From positions 62,001 to 126,000 of the forward strand of contig NZ_JABMCJ010000083.1 of the NCBI RefSeq assembly GCF_013359755.1: a stretch of DNA of 64,000 nt. Reading direction: 5' to 3'. Shown here piece by piece: positions 35,819 through 46,382 of the stretch. Under the pieces are notes generated by a model. It was given only the letters and a program-made list of their open reading frames with translations. It made no database searches and was not told the origin of the DNA. This stretch comes from Tardiphaga robiniae. GTDB taxonomy: Bacteria; Pseudomonadota; Alphaproteobacteria; Rhizobiales; Xanthobacteraceae. Within the stretch, counting starts at the first letter, position 1. The number at the start of each line of letters is the position of its first letter. Both the position numbers and the translations under genes were made by a program.

Positions 35819-36753
35819 TGCTCCGCCTGCTGCTTCGCACCAAGGCCCGCATTCGCGATGCCCTGAAGCCTGCAGGCGACGCTGCTGTCGGCGCACTGAC
35901 GATCGGCATCCTGCGCACCACGCGCTATTTCGATCCAGTCAAGACCGCCAACCGGTTCGGCAAGATCACCCAGCGCATCGGCCCGCTGTTTCGCGAAGAC
36001 AAGATCGGCCGCGCCAATCTCACCGCCGCCTTCCCCGAGAAATCACCGGAAGAAATCGAGAAGATCCTCGCGGGTGTCTGGGACAATATGGGCCGCATTG
36101 GTGCGGAATTCGCCCATCTCGACAAGATCTGGGACTATGACCCGGCCAATCCGACCAAGCCGAGCAATGTCGAATTCTCCGCGCGCACCGGCGAGATTTT
36201 CGATCAGCTGCGCGACGACGGCAAACCGGCGTTGATTTTCGCCAGCCATCTCGGCAATTGGGAAATTCCTGCGCTCGCCGCCGTGGCTCACGGCCTCGAC
36301 GCCGCCGTGCTCTATCGCCGGCCGAACAGCGCCGCCGCAGACCGCGCCATTCATCAGACGCGCGCGATCAACATGGGCAATCTCATCCCGGCCAGCCATG
36401 ACGCGCCGCTCAAGCTCGCGCACGCGCTAAACGAGGGCAAGCACGTCGCCATGCTGGTGGATCAATGGTTCACCAATGGCGTCCCGGTGGATTTTTTCGG
36501 CCGCAAGACCAACGCCAATCCGATGCTGGCACGGCTGTTGCGCCAGGTCGATTGCCCGATCCACGGTGTTCGTATCATCCGCCTGCCCGATCATCGGTTC
36601 CGCATCGAAGTCTCCGAAGAGGTGAAACCGGTGCGCGATGCCAATGGCAAGGTCGACGTTCAGGGCACCATGCAGGCGGTGACGTCCGTGCTGGAAGGCT
36701 GGATCCGGGAATATCCCGAGCAGTGGCTGTGGCTGCATCGGCGCTGGCGATAA
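35818..36753 (+). CDS. lpxXL: very-long-chain lipid A acyltransferase LpxXL
   Basis: A 311-residue membrane-associated acyltransferase of the LpxL/HtrB family. The catalytic motif is ASHLGNWEIPAL (H-x4-E pattern at about 142-147) and GKHVAMLVDQWFTNGVPVDF is the second conserved block. It transfers the long acyl chain from AcpXL to the lipid A precursor. It closes the acpXL cluster and the convergent potF gene ends 3 nt away. Confidence 0.93.
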   Translation: MLRLLLRTKARIRDALKPAGDAAVGALTIGILRTTRYFDPVKTANRFGKITQRIGPLFREDKIGRANLTAAFPEKSPEEIEKILAGVWDNMGRIGAEFAHLDKIWDYDPANPTKPSNVEFSARTGEIFDQLRDDGKPALIFASHLGNWEIPALAAVAHGLDAAVLYRRPNSAAADRAIHQTRAINMGNLIPASHDAPLKLAHALNEGKHVAMLVDQWFTNGVPVDFFGRKTNANPMLARLLRQVDCPIHGVRIIRLPDHRFRIEVSEEVKPVRDANGKVDVQGTMQAVTSVLEGWIREYPEQWLWLHRRWR

Positions 36754-36756
36754 CGC

Positions 36757-37872
36757 TCAGCGCCCCGTCTTCACCTTCGTCCACAGCCGGTTGATCACGC
36801 GTTGCGTTGCCGGATCGCGCGCCGTAATGACGAACAGCTTCTGCAGCATCGCCTCATCCGGATAGATCGTCTTGTCGTTCAGGATCTTCGGATCGATCAG
36901 CTTCTGGCTGGCGAGATTGCCATTGGCATAACCGAGAAAATCCGAGTTCTTCGCTGCGACGTCCGGTCGGTAGAGGTAGTTGATCAGCTCATAGGCTTCA
37001 TTGACGTTCTTGGCATCGGCCGGAATCGCCAGATTGTCGAAGAACATCTGCGCGCCCTCCTTCGGCACCGCATAGCCGATCTCGACGCCGTTCTTGGCTT
37101 CCTCGGCGCGCGCACGCGCTTGAATGATGTCACCGGACCAGCCGACCACGAGGCAGATCTCGCCGGTTGCCAGTGCGCTCAGATATTCGGAGGAGTGAAA
37201 CTTGCGAACATTGCCTCTGATCTTGCCGACGAGATCGGCCGCCTTTTCGAGGTCTGGCTGTTTGGTCGAGTTCGGATCGAGGCCCAGCGCATTCAGCGCC
37301 GCCGGCAGAATGTCATCCGCGGAATCCAGCATATGGACGCCGCAATCCTTGAATTTCGCAAGATTCTCCGGCTTGAAGATGACGTCCCAGCTATCAATCT
37401 TCGCGTCAGGCCCGAGGATTTTCGCGACCTGCTTGACGTTGTAGCCGATGCCCGTCGTGCCCCACATGTAGTTCGCGGCGAACTGATTGCCGGGATCGTA
37501 GATCGCAAGACGCTTGGTCACCTCCGGCCAGGCATTGGCGAGGTTCGGCAGCTTCGCCTTGTCGAGCTTCTGGAACACCTTTGCGGTAATCTGGCGCTGT
37601 AGGAAATAAGCTGTCGGCACCACGACATCGTAGCCGGACTTGCCGGCCAGGAGCCGCGTCTCCAGGGTCTCGTTGGCATCGAAGGTGTCATAGACGACCC
37701 TGATGCCCGTCTCTTTAGTGAAGGCCTCCAGCACACCGGGCGCCATGTAGTTCGACCAGTTGTAGAAGTTGACGACGCGCTCTGCCTTCTGGTCTTGCGC
37801 CTGCACCGGCAAGGACCACAGCAGCGCCGCTCCGACGACCCACGCGACCCCCTGCTTGCCCATGCGCATCAA
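36757..37872 (-). CDS. potF: polyamine ABC transporter substrate-binding protein (PotF/PotD family)
   Basis: A 371-residue exported binding protein. The signal peptide ends near residue 26 (LPVQAQ), and the mature protein begins RVVNFYNWSNYMAPGVLEAF, the PotF-type start. EICLVVGWSGDIIQARARA is typical of putrescine/spermidine receptors. No potGHI genes are near, so this is an orphan receptor. It starts a few bases from the aminotransferase stop (6 nt gap), so the two may share a transcript, which would be in line with polyamine or amino-acid nitrogen use. Confidence 0.88.
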   Translation of the reverse strand: MMRMGKQGVAWVVGAALLWSLPVQAQDQKAERVVNFYNWSNYMAPGVLEAFTKETGIRVVYDTFDANETLETRLLAGKSGYDVVVPTAYFLQRQITAKVFQKLDKAKLPNLANAWPEVTKRLAIYDPGNQFAANYMWGTTGIGYNVKQVAKILGPDAKIDSWDVIFKPENLAKFKDCGVHMLDSADDILPAALNALGLDPNSTKQPDLEKAADLVGKIRGNVRKFHSSEYLSALATGEICLVVGWSGDIIQARARAEEAKNGVEIGYAVPKEGAQMFFDNLAIPADAKNVNEAYELINYLYRPDVAAKNSDFLGYANGNLASQKLIDPKILNDKTIYPDEAMLQKLFVITARDPATQRVINRLWTKVKTGR

Positions 37873-37878
37873 CTTCCT

Positions 37879-39033
37879 CTAGCGGCGATGAACGGCGTTG
37901 GACAGGCGTTCCAGCGCGGTATCGAGCGTTGCGTCGTTCTTGGCGAAACAGAAACGCACCACCGAGGTCACCTTGTCCTGCTCATAAAAGGCCGACACTG
38001 GAATCGCCGCGACCTTGTAGTCGTAGACGAGACGGCGGCAGAACTCTTCGTCAGTCTCGTTCAACCCGAGCGGCGACAGATCGACTGTGAGAAAGTACGT
38101 GCCCTGCGACTTGATAACGGGAAAGCCGATGCTCTCCAGACCCGCGGCCAGCCGATCGCGGCTACGCGCGAGATCGGCGCGCATCGTCTTGAAGTAATCG
38201 TCGGACTTGCCGAGACCGTAGGCCACCGCAACCTGCAGATTTGGCGCCGTCGTGAAGGTGAGAAATTGATGCACCTTGGCGCAGACGCGCAACAGATGCG
38301 GCGCGGCACAGACGAAGCCGATCTTCCAGCCGGTGAGCGAGAAGATCTTGCCGGCGGAGCCGACCTTGATAGTGCGATCGCGCATGCCGGGAATGGTGAT
38401 CAGCGGGATATGGTCGTGGCCGTCGAAGGTCACATGTTCCCAGACTTCGTCGCAGATCGCGATCGTATCGAATTCCTGACAGAACTTCGCCAGCAGTTCG
38501 AGATCCTCGCGCGGCGACACCACTGCAGCCGGATTGAGCGGGCTGTTGAACAGCACGGCCTTGGTCTTGTGATTGAAGACCGCGCGCAGGTCTTCCTCCG
38601 TGAGGCGCCAGTGCGGCGGCTTGAGGCTGACCAGACGCGGAATGCCGCCGGCCTGCCGAATGATCGGCAAATAGGAATCATAGACCGGCTGGAAGCACAC
38701 GACTTCATCGCCGGGCTCGACCACCGCGAGGATCGACGAGGTCAATGCCTCGGTGCCGCCGGAGGTTACCATCACCTCGGTCATCGGATCGAGCGTGAGC
38801 TGGTGCCAGTGCTGGTAGTGCGTGGCGATCGCCTGACGCAGCTCCGGGATGCCCATCATCGACGGATACTGGTTATAGCCGTGCAGCGTCGCGTCCGCAG
38901 CCGCCTGACGGATATCGTCCGGACCGGGATGGTCGGGAAAGCCCTGTCCGAGATTGATGGCGTTATGATCGCGCGCAAGCTGCGACATCGCCTCGAACAC
39001 CGTGACGGGCAGCTCAGAGAAGATCTTGTTCAT
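37879..39033 (-). CDS. pyridoxal-phosphate aminotransferase, class I/II
   Basis: A 384-residue fold-type I PLP enzyme. The Schiff-base Lys is in VGSAGKIFSLTGWKIGF, the cofactor-binding motif is NSPLNPAAVVSPRED with ICDEVWEHV downstream, and the N-terminal segment INLGQGFPDHPGPDDI matches the methionine/kynurenine-type (YbdL-like) aminotransferases. The ATG at 39033 was used; the frame is open to 39120 but that part runs into the next gene upstream. The rhodanese gene ends 7 nt before it, so they form an operon together with potF. Confidence 0.88.
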   Translation of the reverse strand: MNKIFSELPVTVFEAMSQLARDHNAINLGQGFPDHPGPDDIRQAAADATLHGYNQYPSMMGIPELRQAIATHYQHWHQLTLDPMTEVMVTSGGTEALTSSILAVVEPGDEVVCFQPVYDSYLPIIRQAGGIPRLVSLKPPHWRLTEEDLRAVFNHKTKAVLFNSPLNPAAVVSPREDLELLAKFCQEFDTIAICDEVWEHVTFDGHDHIPLITIPGMRDRTIKVGSAGKIFSLTGWKIGFVCAAPHLLRVCAKVHQFLTFTTAPNLQVAVAYGLGKSDDYFKTMRADLARSRDRLAAGLESIGFPVIKSQGTYFLTVDLSPLGLNETDEEFCRRLVYDYKVAAIPVSAFYEQDKVTSVVRFCFAKNDATLDTALERLSNAVHRR

Positions 39034-39040
39034 CGAGCGA

Positions 39041-39373
39041 TCAGCCAGCCTTTGTCGGCAGGCCTGCAGCCTTCCATCCCAAAATCCCGCCGGCGAGATG
39101 CTTGTCATAGGCAAGGCCATCGGCCTGCGCCGCCAGCGACGCCGTCACCGAGCGCTTGCCGGAGCGGCAGGCAAACACGATCTGCTTGCTCGCGGGATCG
39201 GGCAGATCGGCACTGTCGAAGGTCGAGAGCGGCACAACGACGGCATCCGGATAGGCCTCGACCGCGACCTCGTTGGGCTCGCGCACGTCAACCAGCAAAT
39301 ACTTGCCTTCAGTGATCCCCTTGGACACTTCCTCGGGCGTCAAATCGTGAACGGTATGAGCTTCGCCTGCCAC
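39041..39373 (-). CDS. rhodanese-like domain protein
   Basis: A 110-residue single-domain sulfurtransferase. The conserved acidic start YLLVDVREPNEVAVEAY is followed by the active-site loop FACRSGKRSVTA with Cys in place, and the conserved end AGGILGWKAAGLP. It can pass sulfane sulfur to an acceptor. A GTG at 39373 preceded by AGGAGG (5 nt spacing) is the start; the frame remains open to 39520 without an ATG that has a ribosome-binding site. Confidence 0.86.
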   Translation of the reverse strand: MAGEAHTVHDLTPEEVSKGITEGKYLLVDVREPNEVAVEAYPDAVVVPLSTFDSADLPDPASKQIVFACRSGKRSVTASLAAQADGLAYDKHLAGGILGWKAAGLPTKAG

Positions 39374-39493
39374 AACAACCTCCTGCCGCCCCGGTGTCCG
39401 GAGCGAATGCGAAGGGGCGGAAACGCCCCTGTTTTCGGGCGCCAACGTCGCCTCTCGCGCGGCGAAAATCAAGCGTTGGAAGAGCTTATTGTC

Positions 39494-39542
39494 GGGCCTG
39501 GTCTTGCCCGAAAGCCGCAAGCCCGCTTTTCGGGATCAGGCC
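39494..39542. repeat. interspersed palindromic repeat (divergent copy of family A)
   Basis: Bases start GGGCCTGGTCTTGCCCGAAA and end GCTTTTCGGGATCAGGCC. The inverted ends and the CCCGAAA / TTTTCGGG core match the 33326-33378 element in design. It abuts the first kup stop codon (complement of 39542-39544), so it may also serve as its 3' hairpin. Confidence 0.6.
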
Positions 39543-41464
39543 TAGATAGTCACCTGCGTACCCACCTCGACCACCCTCCCCGTGGGGATCTGGAAATAGT
39601 CGGTCGCGTCATTGGCAGTGCGGCTGAGCGCGATGAACAGATGGTCCTGCCAGCGTGGCATGCCGGAATGCGCGGCCGGTTTCAGCGCCCTGCGCGACAG
39701 GAAGAACGACGTCGACATGATGTCGAACTGCCAGCCGGTCTTGCGCGCGATCGCCAGGGATTTCGGCACATTCGGCGATTCCATGAAACCGAAGCGCAGC
39801 GTCACTTTCGAGAAGGTCGCGCTGATCTCTTCCATGCGCACCCGCTCACTGGGATCGATGCGCGGCGTCGGCGCCGTCTCGATAGTGAGAATAACGTTCT
39901 TCTCGTGAAGCACTTTGTAGTGTTTCAGACTATGCATGAGCGCCGTCGGCGCACTCTGCGGATCGCTGGTGAGAAATACCGCCGTGCCGGCCACGCGCTG
40001 TGGCGGACGTTTCTCCAGCATGGCCACGAGATCGGCCAGCGGAAACTCCAGCTTGCGCGATTTCTCGAACAGCAGGCGGCTGCCGCGCCGCCACGTATAC
40101 ATCATGAGAATGATCACGCCGCCCATTACCAGCGGCACCCAGCCGCCGTCGAACACCTTCAAGAGGTTCGCGGTGAGGAACGTGATGTCGATCACCAGAA
40201 ACGGCACGATCAGCGCCGCAGCCGCGATCGGCGACCACTTCCAGCCGCGCCAGATCACCACAAAGCCCATCATCGCAGTGACGACCATGGTGCCGGTGAC
40301 CGAGATGCCATAGGCCGAGGCCAGCGAGCTCGACGACTTGAACAGCACGACAAGCACGATCACTGCGATGAACAGCAGCATATTGACGCGCGGAATGTAG
40401 ATCTGGCCGGAATGCGACTCCGATGTGTGCCGGATTTCGAAACGCGGCAGCAGGCCAAGCTGGATCGCCTGCTGCGTCAGCGAATAGGCGCCGGTGATCA
40501 CGGCCTGACTCGCAATCACGGTGGCAGTCGCCGCGAGGACCACCATGGGGATCAGCGCCCAGTCGGGAAACATCAGATAGAACGGATTTTCCAGCGCGGT
40601 GGGATCATGCATCACCAGCGCAGCCTGGCCGAAATAGTTGATGGCCAGTGACGGCAGCACGAGAAACAGCCAGGCCAGCTGGATCGGTTTTTTGCCGAAA
40701 TGGCCGAGATCGGCATAGAGCGCTTCGGCGCCGGTCACGGCGAGAAACACTGCGCCCAACGTCACGAAGGCGATGATGCCGTGATGGAACATGAAGTAGA
40801 TCGCATGCACGGGATTGAGTGCCGCGAGCACTTCAGGATGCTTCACGATCTGTGGAATGGCCGCTACCGCGATCACGATGAACCATAGGCACATGATCGG
40901 TCCGAAGAACGTCGCGACCTTCGCAGTGCCACGCGATTGCACGGCGAAAAGCGCCACAAGGATCACGATGGTGAGCGGTACAACATAGGGATCGAAGGCG
41001 GTGGTGACGAGCTTGACGCCCTCGATGGCCGAGAGCACGGACAGCGCCGGCGTAATCACCGCGTCCCCATAGAACAACGCCGCGGCGATGATGCCGAGCA
41101 TCACCACCACCGGCCCGCTCGATCCGATCGCGCGCTGGGCCAGCGCCATCAGGGCCAGCGGGCCACCCTCGCCGTTATTGTCGGCGCGCAGCAGCAGCAC
41201 GACATATTTGAGCGTCACGACGATGATCAGGGCCCACAGGATCAGCGAGAGGACGCCCAGGATTGCTTCATTGTCGATGCCGGGCGCCTTGTGGCCCCCG
41301 GCCGCGACCAGCGCCTCACGGAGCGCGTAAAGCGGGCTGGTGCCGATGTCGCCATAGACGACACCGATACTGCCCATGACGAGCGAGCCGAAGCTGGCCG
41401 TCGAGTGCCCATGGGTAGGGTCCGCCGGGGATGCCGCGGCGGGAGATGCGCTATCGATGGTCAT
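39542..41464 (-). CDS. kup: potassium uptake protein Kup (copy 1)
   Basis: A 640-residue K+/H+ symporter of the KUP/HAK/KT family. About twelve membrane segments occupy residues 30-460, starting with the family-typical [20 protein letters not shown]; the cytoplasmic C-terminal domain follows ([20 protein letters not shown]) and ends [10 protein letters not shown]. It lies 124 nt downstream of a second kup gene in the same orientation; the two share most of their length, including the identical last ten residues, so they arose by tandem duplication. Kup is constitutive in E. coli and important at acidic pH. Confidence 0.93.
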   Translation of the reverse strand: MTIDSASPAAASPADPTHGHSTASFGSLVMGSIGVVYGDIGTSPLYALREALVAAGGHKAPGIDNEAILGVLSLILWALIIVVTLKYVVLLLRADNNGEGGPLALMALAQRAIGSSGPVVVMLGIIAAALFYGDAVITPALSVLSAIEGVKLVTTAFDPYVVPLTIVILVALFAVQSRGTAKVATFFGPIMCLWFIVIAVAAIPQIVKHPEVLAALNPVHAIYFMFHHGIIAFVTLGAVFLAVTGAEALYADLGHFGKKPIQLAWLFLVLPSLAINYFGQAALVMHDPTALENPFYLMFPDWALIPMVVLAATATVIASQAVITGAYSLTQQAIQLGLLPRFEIRHTSESHSGQIYIPRVNMLLFIAVIVLVVLFKSSSSLASAYGISVTGTMVVTAMMGFVVIWRGWKWSPIAAAALIVPFLVIDITFLTANLLKVFDGGWVPLVMGGVIILMMYTWRRGSRLLFEKSRKLEFPLADLVAMLEKRPPQRVAGTAVFLTSDPQSAPTALMHSLKHYKVLHEKNVILTIETAPTPRIDPSERVRMEEISATFSKVTLRFGFMESPNVPKSLAIARKTGWQFDIMSTSFFLSRRALKPAAHSGMPRWQDHLFIALSRTANDATDYFQIPTGRVVEVGTQVTI

Positions 41465-41588
41465 GGAAACGGCCTCGAAGACTTCTGAATCGCAGGTCTC
41501 TGAACAGCGGGGCAGCGAGGCCGTTCCCGGCCCCGATGATCACACTCCTTATAGCGCAAATCGGGGAACCGGACATGACAAAAGATGC

Positions 41589-43490
41589 TTAGATCGTCAC
41601 CTGAGTACCGACCTCCACCACGCGTCCGGTGGGGATCTGGAAATAGTCGGTGGCGTCGTTCGCCGAGCGGCTGAGCGCGATGAACAGATGGTCCTGCCAC
41701 AACGGCATGCCGGATTGCGCCGACGGCTTCAGCGAGCGCCGCGACACGAAGAACGACGTCGCCATGATGTCGAACTGCCAGCCGAGTTTACGCGCGACGA
41801 CGAGCGCCTTGGGGACGTTCGGCGATTCCATGAAGCCGAAGCGCAGCTTCACCATCGAGAACTTGTCGCTGATATTCTCCATGCGAACGCGTTCGGCCAG
41901 ATCGACCTTCGGCGTCTGCGCGGTCTCGATGGTCAGGATCACATTGTGTTCGTGCAGAACCTTGTTGTGCTTCAGATTATGCAACAGCGCCGTCGGCACG
42001 AATTCGGGATCGCTGGTGAGAAACACCGCGGTGCCCTTCACGATATGCGGGGGGCGCTTTTCCAGACTCTTGATGAGATCACGCAACGGCACTTCGATAC
42101 GGCGCGTCTTGGTGATCAGGATCGCCGCGCCGCGGCGCCAGGTCCAGATCATGCCGGCCATCAGCACGCCGAACAGCAGCGGCACCCAGGCGCCTTCCAG
42201 CAGTTTCAGGAGATTGGCACTGAGGAAGGCCAGATCGACGAACACCAGTGGCGCGATGATCGCAGCGGCAGTCGCGGCCTTCCAGTTCCATAGCTTCCAG
42301 ATCACCACGAAGCCCATGATGCCATCGGCGACCATGGTGGTGGAGACCGCGATGCCATAGGCCGAGGCCAGACCGCTCGACGATTTGAACAGCAGCACCA
42401 GCAGCAGCACGCCGATCAGCAGCAGACGATTGACCCGAGGCAAATAGATCTGGCCAGCATGGGTCTCGGAGGTGAAGCGCACTTCGAAACGCGGCAGCAG
42501 GCCAAGCTGCACCGCCTGACGCACCAGTGAATAGGCACCGGTGATCACCGCCTGGCTCGCGATCACGGTGGCAGCCGTCGCCAGCGCGATCAGCGGCAAC
42601 AGCATCGATTCCGGTGCCATCCGATAGAACGGATTTTCGATCGCGGCCGGGTTCGACAGCACGAGCGCGCCCTGCCCGAAATAATTGATCATCAACGCCG
42701 GCAACACGAAGAAGAACCAGCCGTACTGAATTGGCCTGCGACCGAAATGGCCAAGATCAGCATAGAGCGCCTCGCCGCCGGTCACGGCCAGGAAGACTGC
42801 GCCCAGGGTCACCAGACCGATGGTCCCGTGGGTCAGCATGAACTGCACGGCATAGTACGGATTGATCGCCTTCAGCACCGTCGGATCATCGAAGATGTGC
42901 GAGGCGCCCATCAGCGCGAGCGCCGTGAACCAGATGATCATCACCGGACCGAAGGCGGAGGCCACCTTGGCGGTGCCAATCCGCTGCACCGAGAACAGCA
43001 CGACGAGAATCGCGACCGTGACCGGCACGACATAAGGTTCGAGCGCAGGTGCCTTGAGCTTGAGGCCTTCCACCGCCGAGAGCACCGAGATCGCCGGAGT
43101 GATCATGGAATCGCCGATGAACATCGAGGCGCCGATCACGCCCAGTACCATCAGCGGCAAGCTCCGCCGACCCAAGGCACGCTGGCCGAGCGCCATCAGC
43201 GACAGTGTTCCACCCTCGCCATTGTTATCGGCGCGCAGCAGGAACAGCACGTATTTCGCTGTCACGACGATGAACAGCGCCCACAGGATCAGCGAGAGCA
43301 CGCCGAGCACGATGACGGGCGTCACCGGCGCGCCATGCGTTGCGCCATGTACCGCCTCGCGGAACGCGTAAAGTGGCGACGTTCCGATGTCGCCGAACAC
43401 GACGCCGATACTGCCGACCGTGAGCGACCAGAACCCGGTATGAACCGGAACTTCGATCGGTCCCTCGCCTGTTGTTTCCGTAACGGCCAT
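41589..43490 (-). CDS. kup: potassium uptake protein Kup (copy 2)
   Basis: A 633-residue Kup transporter. [21 protein letters not shown] marks the N-terminal helix and [20 protein letters not shown] the start of the cytoplasmic domain. The ATG at 43490 (MAVTETTG) gives a length matching copy 1; an upstream ATG at 43562 would add 24 residues. Two kup genes in tandem suggest redundancy or division of labour (different affinity or expression). Confidence 0.92.
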   Translation of the reverse strand: MAVTETTGEGPIEVPVHTGFWSLTVGSIGVVFGDIGTSPLYAFREAVHGATHGAPVTPVIVLGVLSLILWALFIVVTAKYVLFLLRADNNGEGGTLSLMALGQRALGRRSLPLMVLGVIGASMFIGDSMITPAISVLSAVEGLKLKAPALEPYVVPVTVAILVVLFSVQRIGTAKVASAFGPVMIIWFTALALMGASHIFDDPTVLKAINPYYAVQFMLTHGTIGLVTLGAVFLAVTGGEALYADLGHFGRRPIQYGWFFFVLPALMINYFGQGALVLSNPAAIENPFYRMAPESMLLPLIALATAATVIASQAVITGAYSLVRQAVQLGLLPRFEVRFTSETHAGQIYLPRVNRLLLIGVLLLVLLFKSSSGLASAYGIAVSTTMVADGIMGFVVIWKLWNWKAATAAAIIAPLVFVDLAFLSANLLKLLEGAWVPLLFGVLMAGMIWTWRRGAAILITKTRRIEVPLRDLIKSLEKRPPHIVKGTAVFLTSDPEFVPTALLHNLKHNKVLHEHNVILTIETAQTPKVDLAERVRMENISDKFSMVKLRFGFMESPNVPKALVVARKLGWQFDIMATSFFVSRRSLKPSAQSGMPLWQDHLFIALSRSANDATDYFQIPTGRVVEVGTQVTI

Positions 43491-43661
43491 TCTGCTCGTA
43501 ACGCCTCTGGACAATCCGGACCCGGCTATGGCGCGCCGGGCAATGCCAGTCAACCGGGACACTAGCCTATACTGCCGCAGATCGCTTATCGGGAGCGCAG
43601 CAAAAATCGGCCTTGCCCAGCAAAAAAAGAGGCTGGAGCAGTAAAAAAGGAATTGACTGTT

Positions 43662-44486
43662 TTACGGCTTGAGGTTTGGCGGCAGCGGAGGGTCTTCCCG
43701 CATCAGCGTAATGGTCACCCGCCGGTTGGCGGCCATGGTCGGATCATCGGGGAATAGCGGCTGGCTGTCTGCCTTGCCCGACACCGAGAAGATATGGGAC
43801 GACGGCAGGCCTTCGCGTTCCAGAATCTGCCGAACGACATTGGCGCGATCGGCCGACAGATCGAATGCATCGTATTCACTGCGCGCCGGCACGAAGCCCG
43901 CGGCGGTGTGACCGACGATAGCCACGCGCAGCGGCGTTGCCTTCAGCGGTCCGGCGAGTTTCTGCAGCAACAGGCGGGTGCGCTCATAGGGAACCTTGGA
44001 TCCGTCAGCAAACATCGAGCGGCCGTTCTGGTCGATAATTTCCAGATTGAGGCCCTGCTTGGTTTCCTCGAACATGATGTTCTTGGAGATCTCGTTGATC
44101 TCCGGCATGTCCTGCAGCGCCTGCCGCAGTGATGCCGAGGCGAGCGCGAATTCGCGGTCCATCTTCAGCTTGGCGCCCGCGGGACGGCCGCCCTTCTCGC
44201 TCGGACTGGTGATGTTCGACGCATCGTCCGGCGACACATGGTCCTTGTTCTTCGTCTGACCGCGCGTCGGCAGACCATCGGATTCGATCACACCTGAATA
44301 ACGCGCATCGGATTGCACGCCGAATGCTTCGCGAACCGAGCCGGCAACGATCTTGAGTTTGGCGCCATCAGGGCTGGAGAATGCCACCAGCATGACGAAG
44401 TAGCTGAGCAGCAGCGCCATCAGGTCGGCGAAGGTCACGAACCAGCCATGGCCGCCGTGTGCTTCTCCGCGTTTTTTCTTCGCCAT
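43662..44486 (-). CDS. motB: flagellar motor protein MotB
   Basis: A 274-residue stator protein. A single membrane segment (about 16-38) holds the proton-conducting Asp21 in FADLMALLLSYFVMLVAFS. An OmpA/MotB peptidoglycan-binding domain occupies about 160-265 (VAIVGHTAAGFVPARSEYD, LSADRANVVRQIL, NRRVTITLM). The linker between is long and Ser/Lys-rich. It begins 30 nt after motA ends. This copy is smaller than the usual 300+ residue MotB. Confidence 0.9.
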   Translation of the reverse strand: MAKKKRGEAHGGHGWFVTFADLMALLLSYFVMLVAFSSPDGAKLKIVAGSVREAFGVQSDARYSGVIESDGLPTRGQTKNKDHVSPDDASNITSPSEKGGRPAGAKLKMDREFALASASLRQALQDMPEINEISKNIMFEETKQGLNLEIIDQNGRSMFADGSKVPYERTRLLLQKLAGPLKATPLRVAIVGHTAAGFVPARSEYDAFDLSADRANVVRQILEREGLPSSHIFSVSGKADSQPLFPDDPTMAANRRVTITLMREDPPLPPNLKP

Positions 44487-44516
44487 CGGACGTGCTCCGA
44501 GCCTGCCTCCAGTGTG

Positions 44517-45290
44517 TTACGCTGGGACCGGCTCACTTTCGTCATGGCGGTGCTTCTCGGGCAGATAGGCCAACAGCATTTCGCGGACCAGCGCCGGGCT
44601 CTTCGAGTCGCGGATCATCAGGATGCCGTCGATGATGAGTGTGCGGTTGGTTTCCTCATCGAGCACCTTGACGTGCAGCTTGTCGGCAATGGGCAGACAG
44701 ATCAAGTTGCCGACGATCGCACCGTACAATGTGGCGAGCAGCGCGACAGCCATGAAGGGGCCGAGCTTGGACGGATCGGACATGTTCGAGAACATCTGCA
44801 CCATGCCGAGCAGCGTGCCGATCATGCCGAAGGCCGGCGCACAATCGCCGATGGCACGGTAGATCTTCGAGCCTTCGTCGAGATGCATGAGGAAATTGTC
44901 GCGGTCGCGCTCAAGATTGTCACGGATGAATTCGAGGTCGTAGCCGTCGGCAACGAAGCGGATACCCTTGGCGAGGAATGCATCATCAGTTTCAACTTTT
45001 TCGAGTCCGACCGGTCCCTGCTTCCTCGCGATTTCCGCGATGCGGGCGAGTTCGTCAACGAGATCACGAGCGTTCAGGCGGCTCAGCGTGAATGCAAATT
45101 TGGCGCCGAGCGGAATGCCATGAAGGATGGACGAGAGCGGAAAGCGGATCAGAGTCGCAGCAAATGAACCGCCGAAAATGATGATGACGGCGTGGATGTC
45201 GTAGAACATCCCAAAGCTGCCGCCCATGAGGACCAGGGTACACAGCACAATGATGCCAGCGACAAAACCGACGAGTGTTGTGATATCCAT
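44517..45290 (-). CDS. motA: flagellar motor stator protein MotA
   Basis: A 257-residue stator protein with four membrane segments (about 5-25, 32-50, 150-172, 182-203). The conserved TM3-4 region reads CAPAFGMIGTLLGMVQMF and LLATLYGAIVGNLICLPIADK; the long cytoplasmic loop between TM2 and TM3 carries the charged residues that meet FliG. The ATG at 45290 (MDITTLVG) fits; upstream codons to 45344 are unlikely. It forms a proton-driven MotAB stator with the gene downstream. No other flagellar genes are adjacent. Confidence 0.9.
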   Translation of the reverse strand: MDITTLVGFVAGIIVLCTLVLMGGSFGMFYDIHAVIIIFGGSFAATLIRFPLSSILHGIPLGAKFAFTLSRLNARDLVDELARIAEIARKQGPVGLEKVETDDAFLAKGIRFVADGYDLEFIRDNLERDRDNFLMHLDEGSKIYRAIGDCAPAFGMIGTLLGMVQMFSNMSDPSKLGPFMAVALLATLYGAIVGNLICLPIADKLHVKVLDEETNRTLIIDGILMIRDSKSPALVREMLLAYLPEKHRHDESEPVPA

Positions 45291-45503
45291 GTCAACTCCG
45301 ACGCTATACACGTATCGAACGACGCCCGTCCTGGACGGCGGCACGCCTCGAGATCAGGCCGCGCGAAGGTACCTTAGCGATACTGCGATTAAGGACGCGT
45401 TACCGCTTCACGGTTCATTAACGACAGATTAATGACGCGCAAGCGAGCGTGGAACGATACGAAGAGTACGTTCAGCAGACCGATTGAGGATGATTGTGCT
45501 GCG

Positions 45504-46262
45504 TCAAACAGCGCGCTGGACGACCACGAAGGTACGTGACCCCGGCGCGTGGGTCGGGTCATCGAGAAACTCGATCGGCTTGAGGCCGGCGGCCACGCAA
45601 AAGTCGGCGATCGTATTCTTCGGCAACGGCTTTGCACCGCGCCACGACGTATCCGCCGTCAGCGGATCCTTGCCGAGCAGCGCCTTGATCCTCTGGATGA
45701 CAGGTGTCGGGACGAACTTGGCGATATGCCAGAGGATCGTCGGATATTCGTGCGCCGTTCGGAAGTGAATGAGTCCAAGCGCGGATGGACGCAGGATGCG
45801 GGCAACCTCGACCAGATTGGCCTTCACAACGTCATGCGACGGCATGTGCTGAAAGACCTCATATGACCACACGAAATCCGCAGTTTCGGACGCCAAGGGA
45901 AACACGACGCCATTGCCGGCGACGAAGTCGAGATTGCTGAACGCCGCTGCCGCCGCCTTGGCCTTTTCCACCATGACGTCGGACACATCGATGCCAACAG
46001 CCCTGGTGAAACGCCGGCCAAGTGCCTGCGTGAAACGTCCGACACCGCAGCCGATATCGACCGCCGTCTTGCCGACGGGATCAACTGCATATTTTGCGAG
46101 AACAGGGTCGATCAGCAGCGTCGCGCGTTCGCGACCGAGTGCGAAGAATTTTTCGGGATCGTGATCCCACAGCTCGGTCTCGACGTAAAAGAACGGGTCA
46201 CGATTTGCACGCTCATTCCAGGCTTTCTTCATATCCTTGGTCTGAGGCAATACCGTCTCCAA
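45504..46262 (-). CDS. class I SAM-dependent methyltransferase
   Basis: A 252-residue methyltransferase. The SAM-binding glycine motif is AVDIGCGVGRFTQAL (about 65-80), the acidic residue after beta 2 is VGIDVSDVMVEKA and motif II is TADFVWSYEVFQHM. The N-terminal 45 residues (AWNERANRDPFFYVETELW) are an extra helical cap. The substrate is unknown. It stands alone between motA and the RraA-like gene, all on the same strand but with gaps over 100 nt. Confidence 0.85.
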   Translation of the reverse strand: METVLPQTKDMKKAWNERANRDPFFYVETELWDHDPEKFFALGRERATLLIDPVLAKYAVDPVGKTAVDIGCGVGRFTQALGRRFTRAVGIDVSDVMVEKAKAAAAAFSNLDFVAGNGVVFPLASETADFVWSYEVFQHMPSHDVVKANLVEVARILRPSALGLIHFRTAHEYPTILWHIAKFVPTPVIQRIKALLGKDPLTADTSWRGAKPLPKNTIADFCVAAGLKPIEFLDDPTHAPGSRTFVVVQRAV

Positions 46263-46382
46263 TGTCCGTTTTAACGGCGGAACCGGCAGTTAGCCCGAAG
46301 CCCTCCGGCCGCGCAAGCAACCGGAGCTGGTTCGGGTTGATCGGCATCTAACCTTTATCGTTAGTCTTAATAGCCCCGAATT

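Noticed and set aside
37795..40651. Long plus-strand open frames (506 and 549 residues) over the aminotransferase, rhodanese and kup genes.
   Set aside because: They are antisense to clearly coding genes; the His/Arg/Asp-rich composition is that of a reverse reading and no motif is present.
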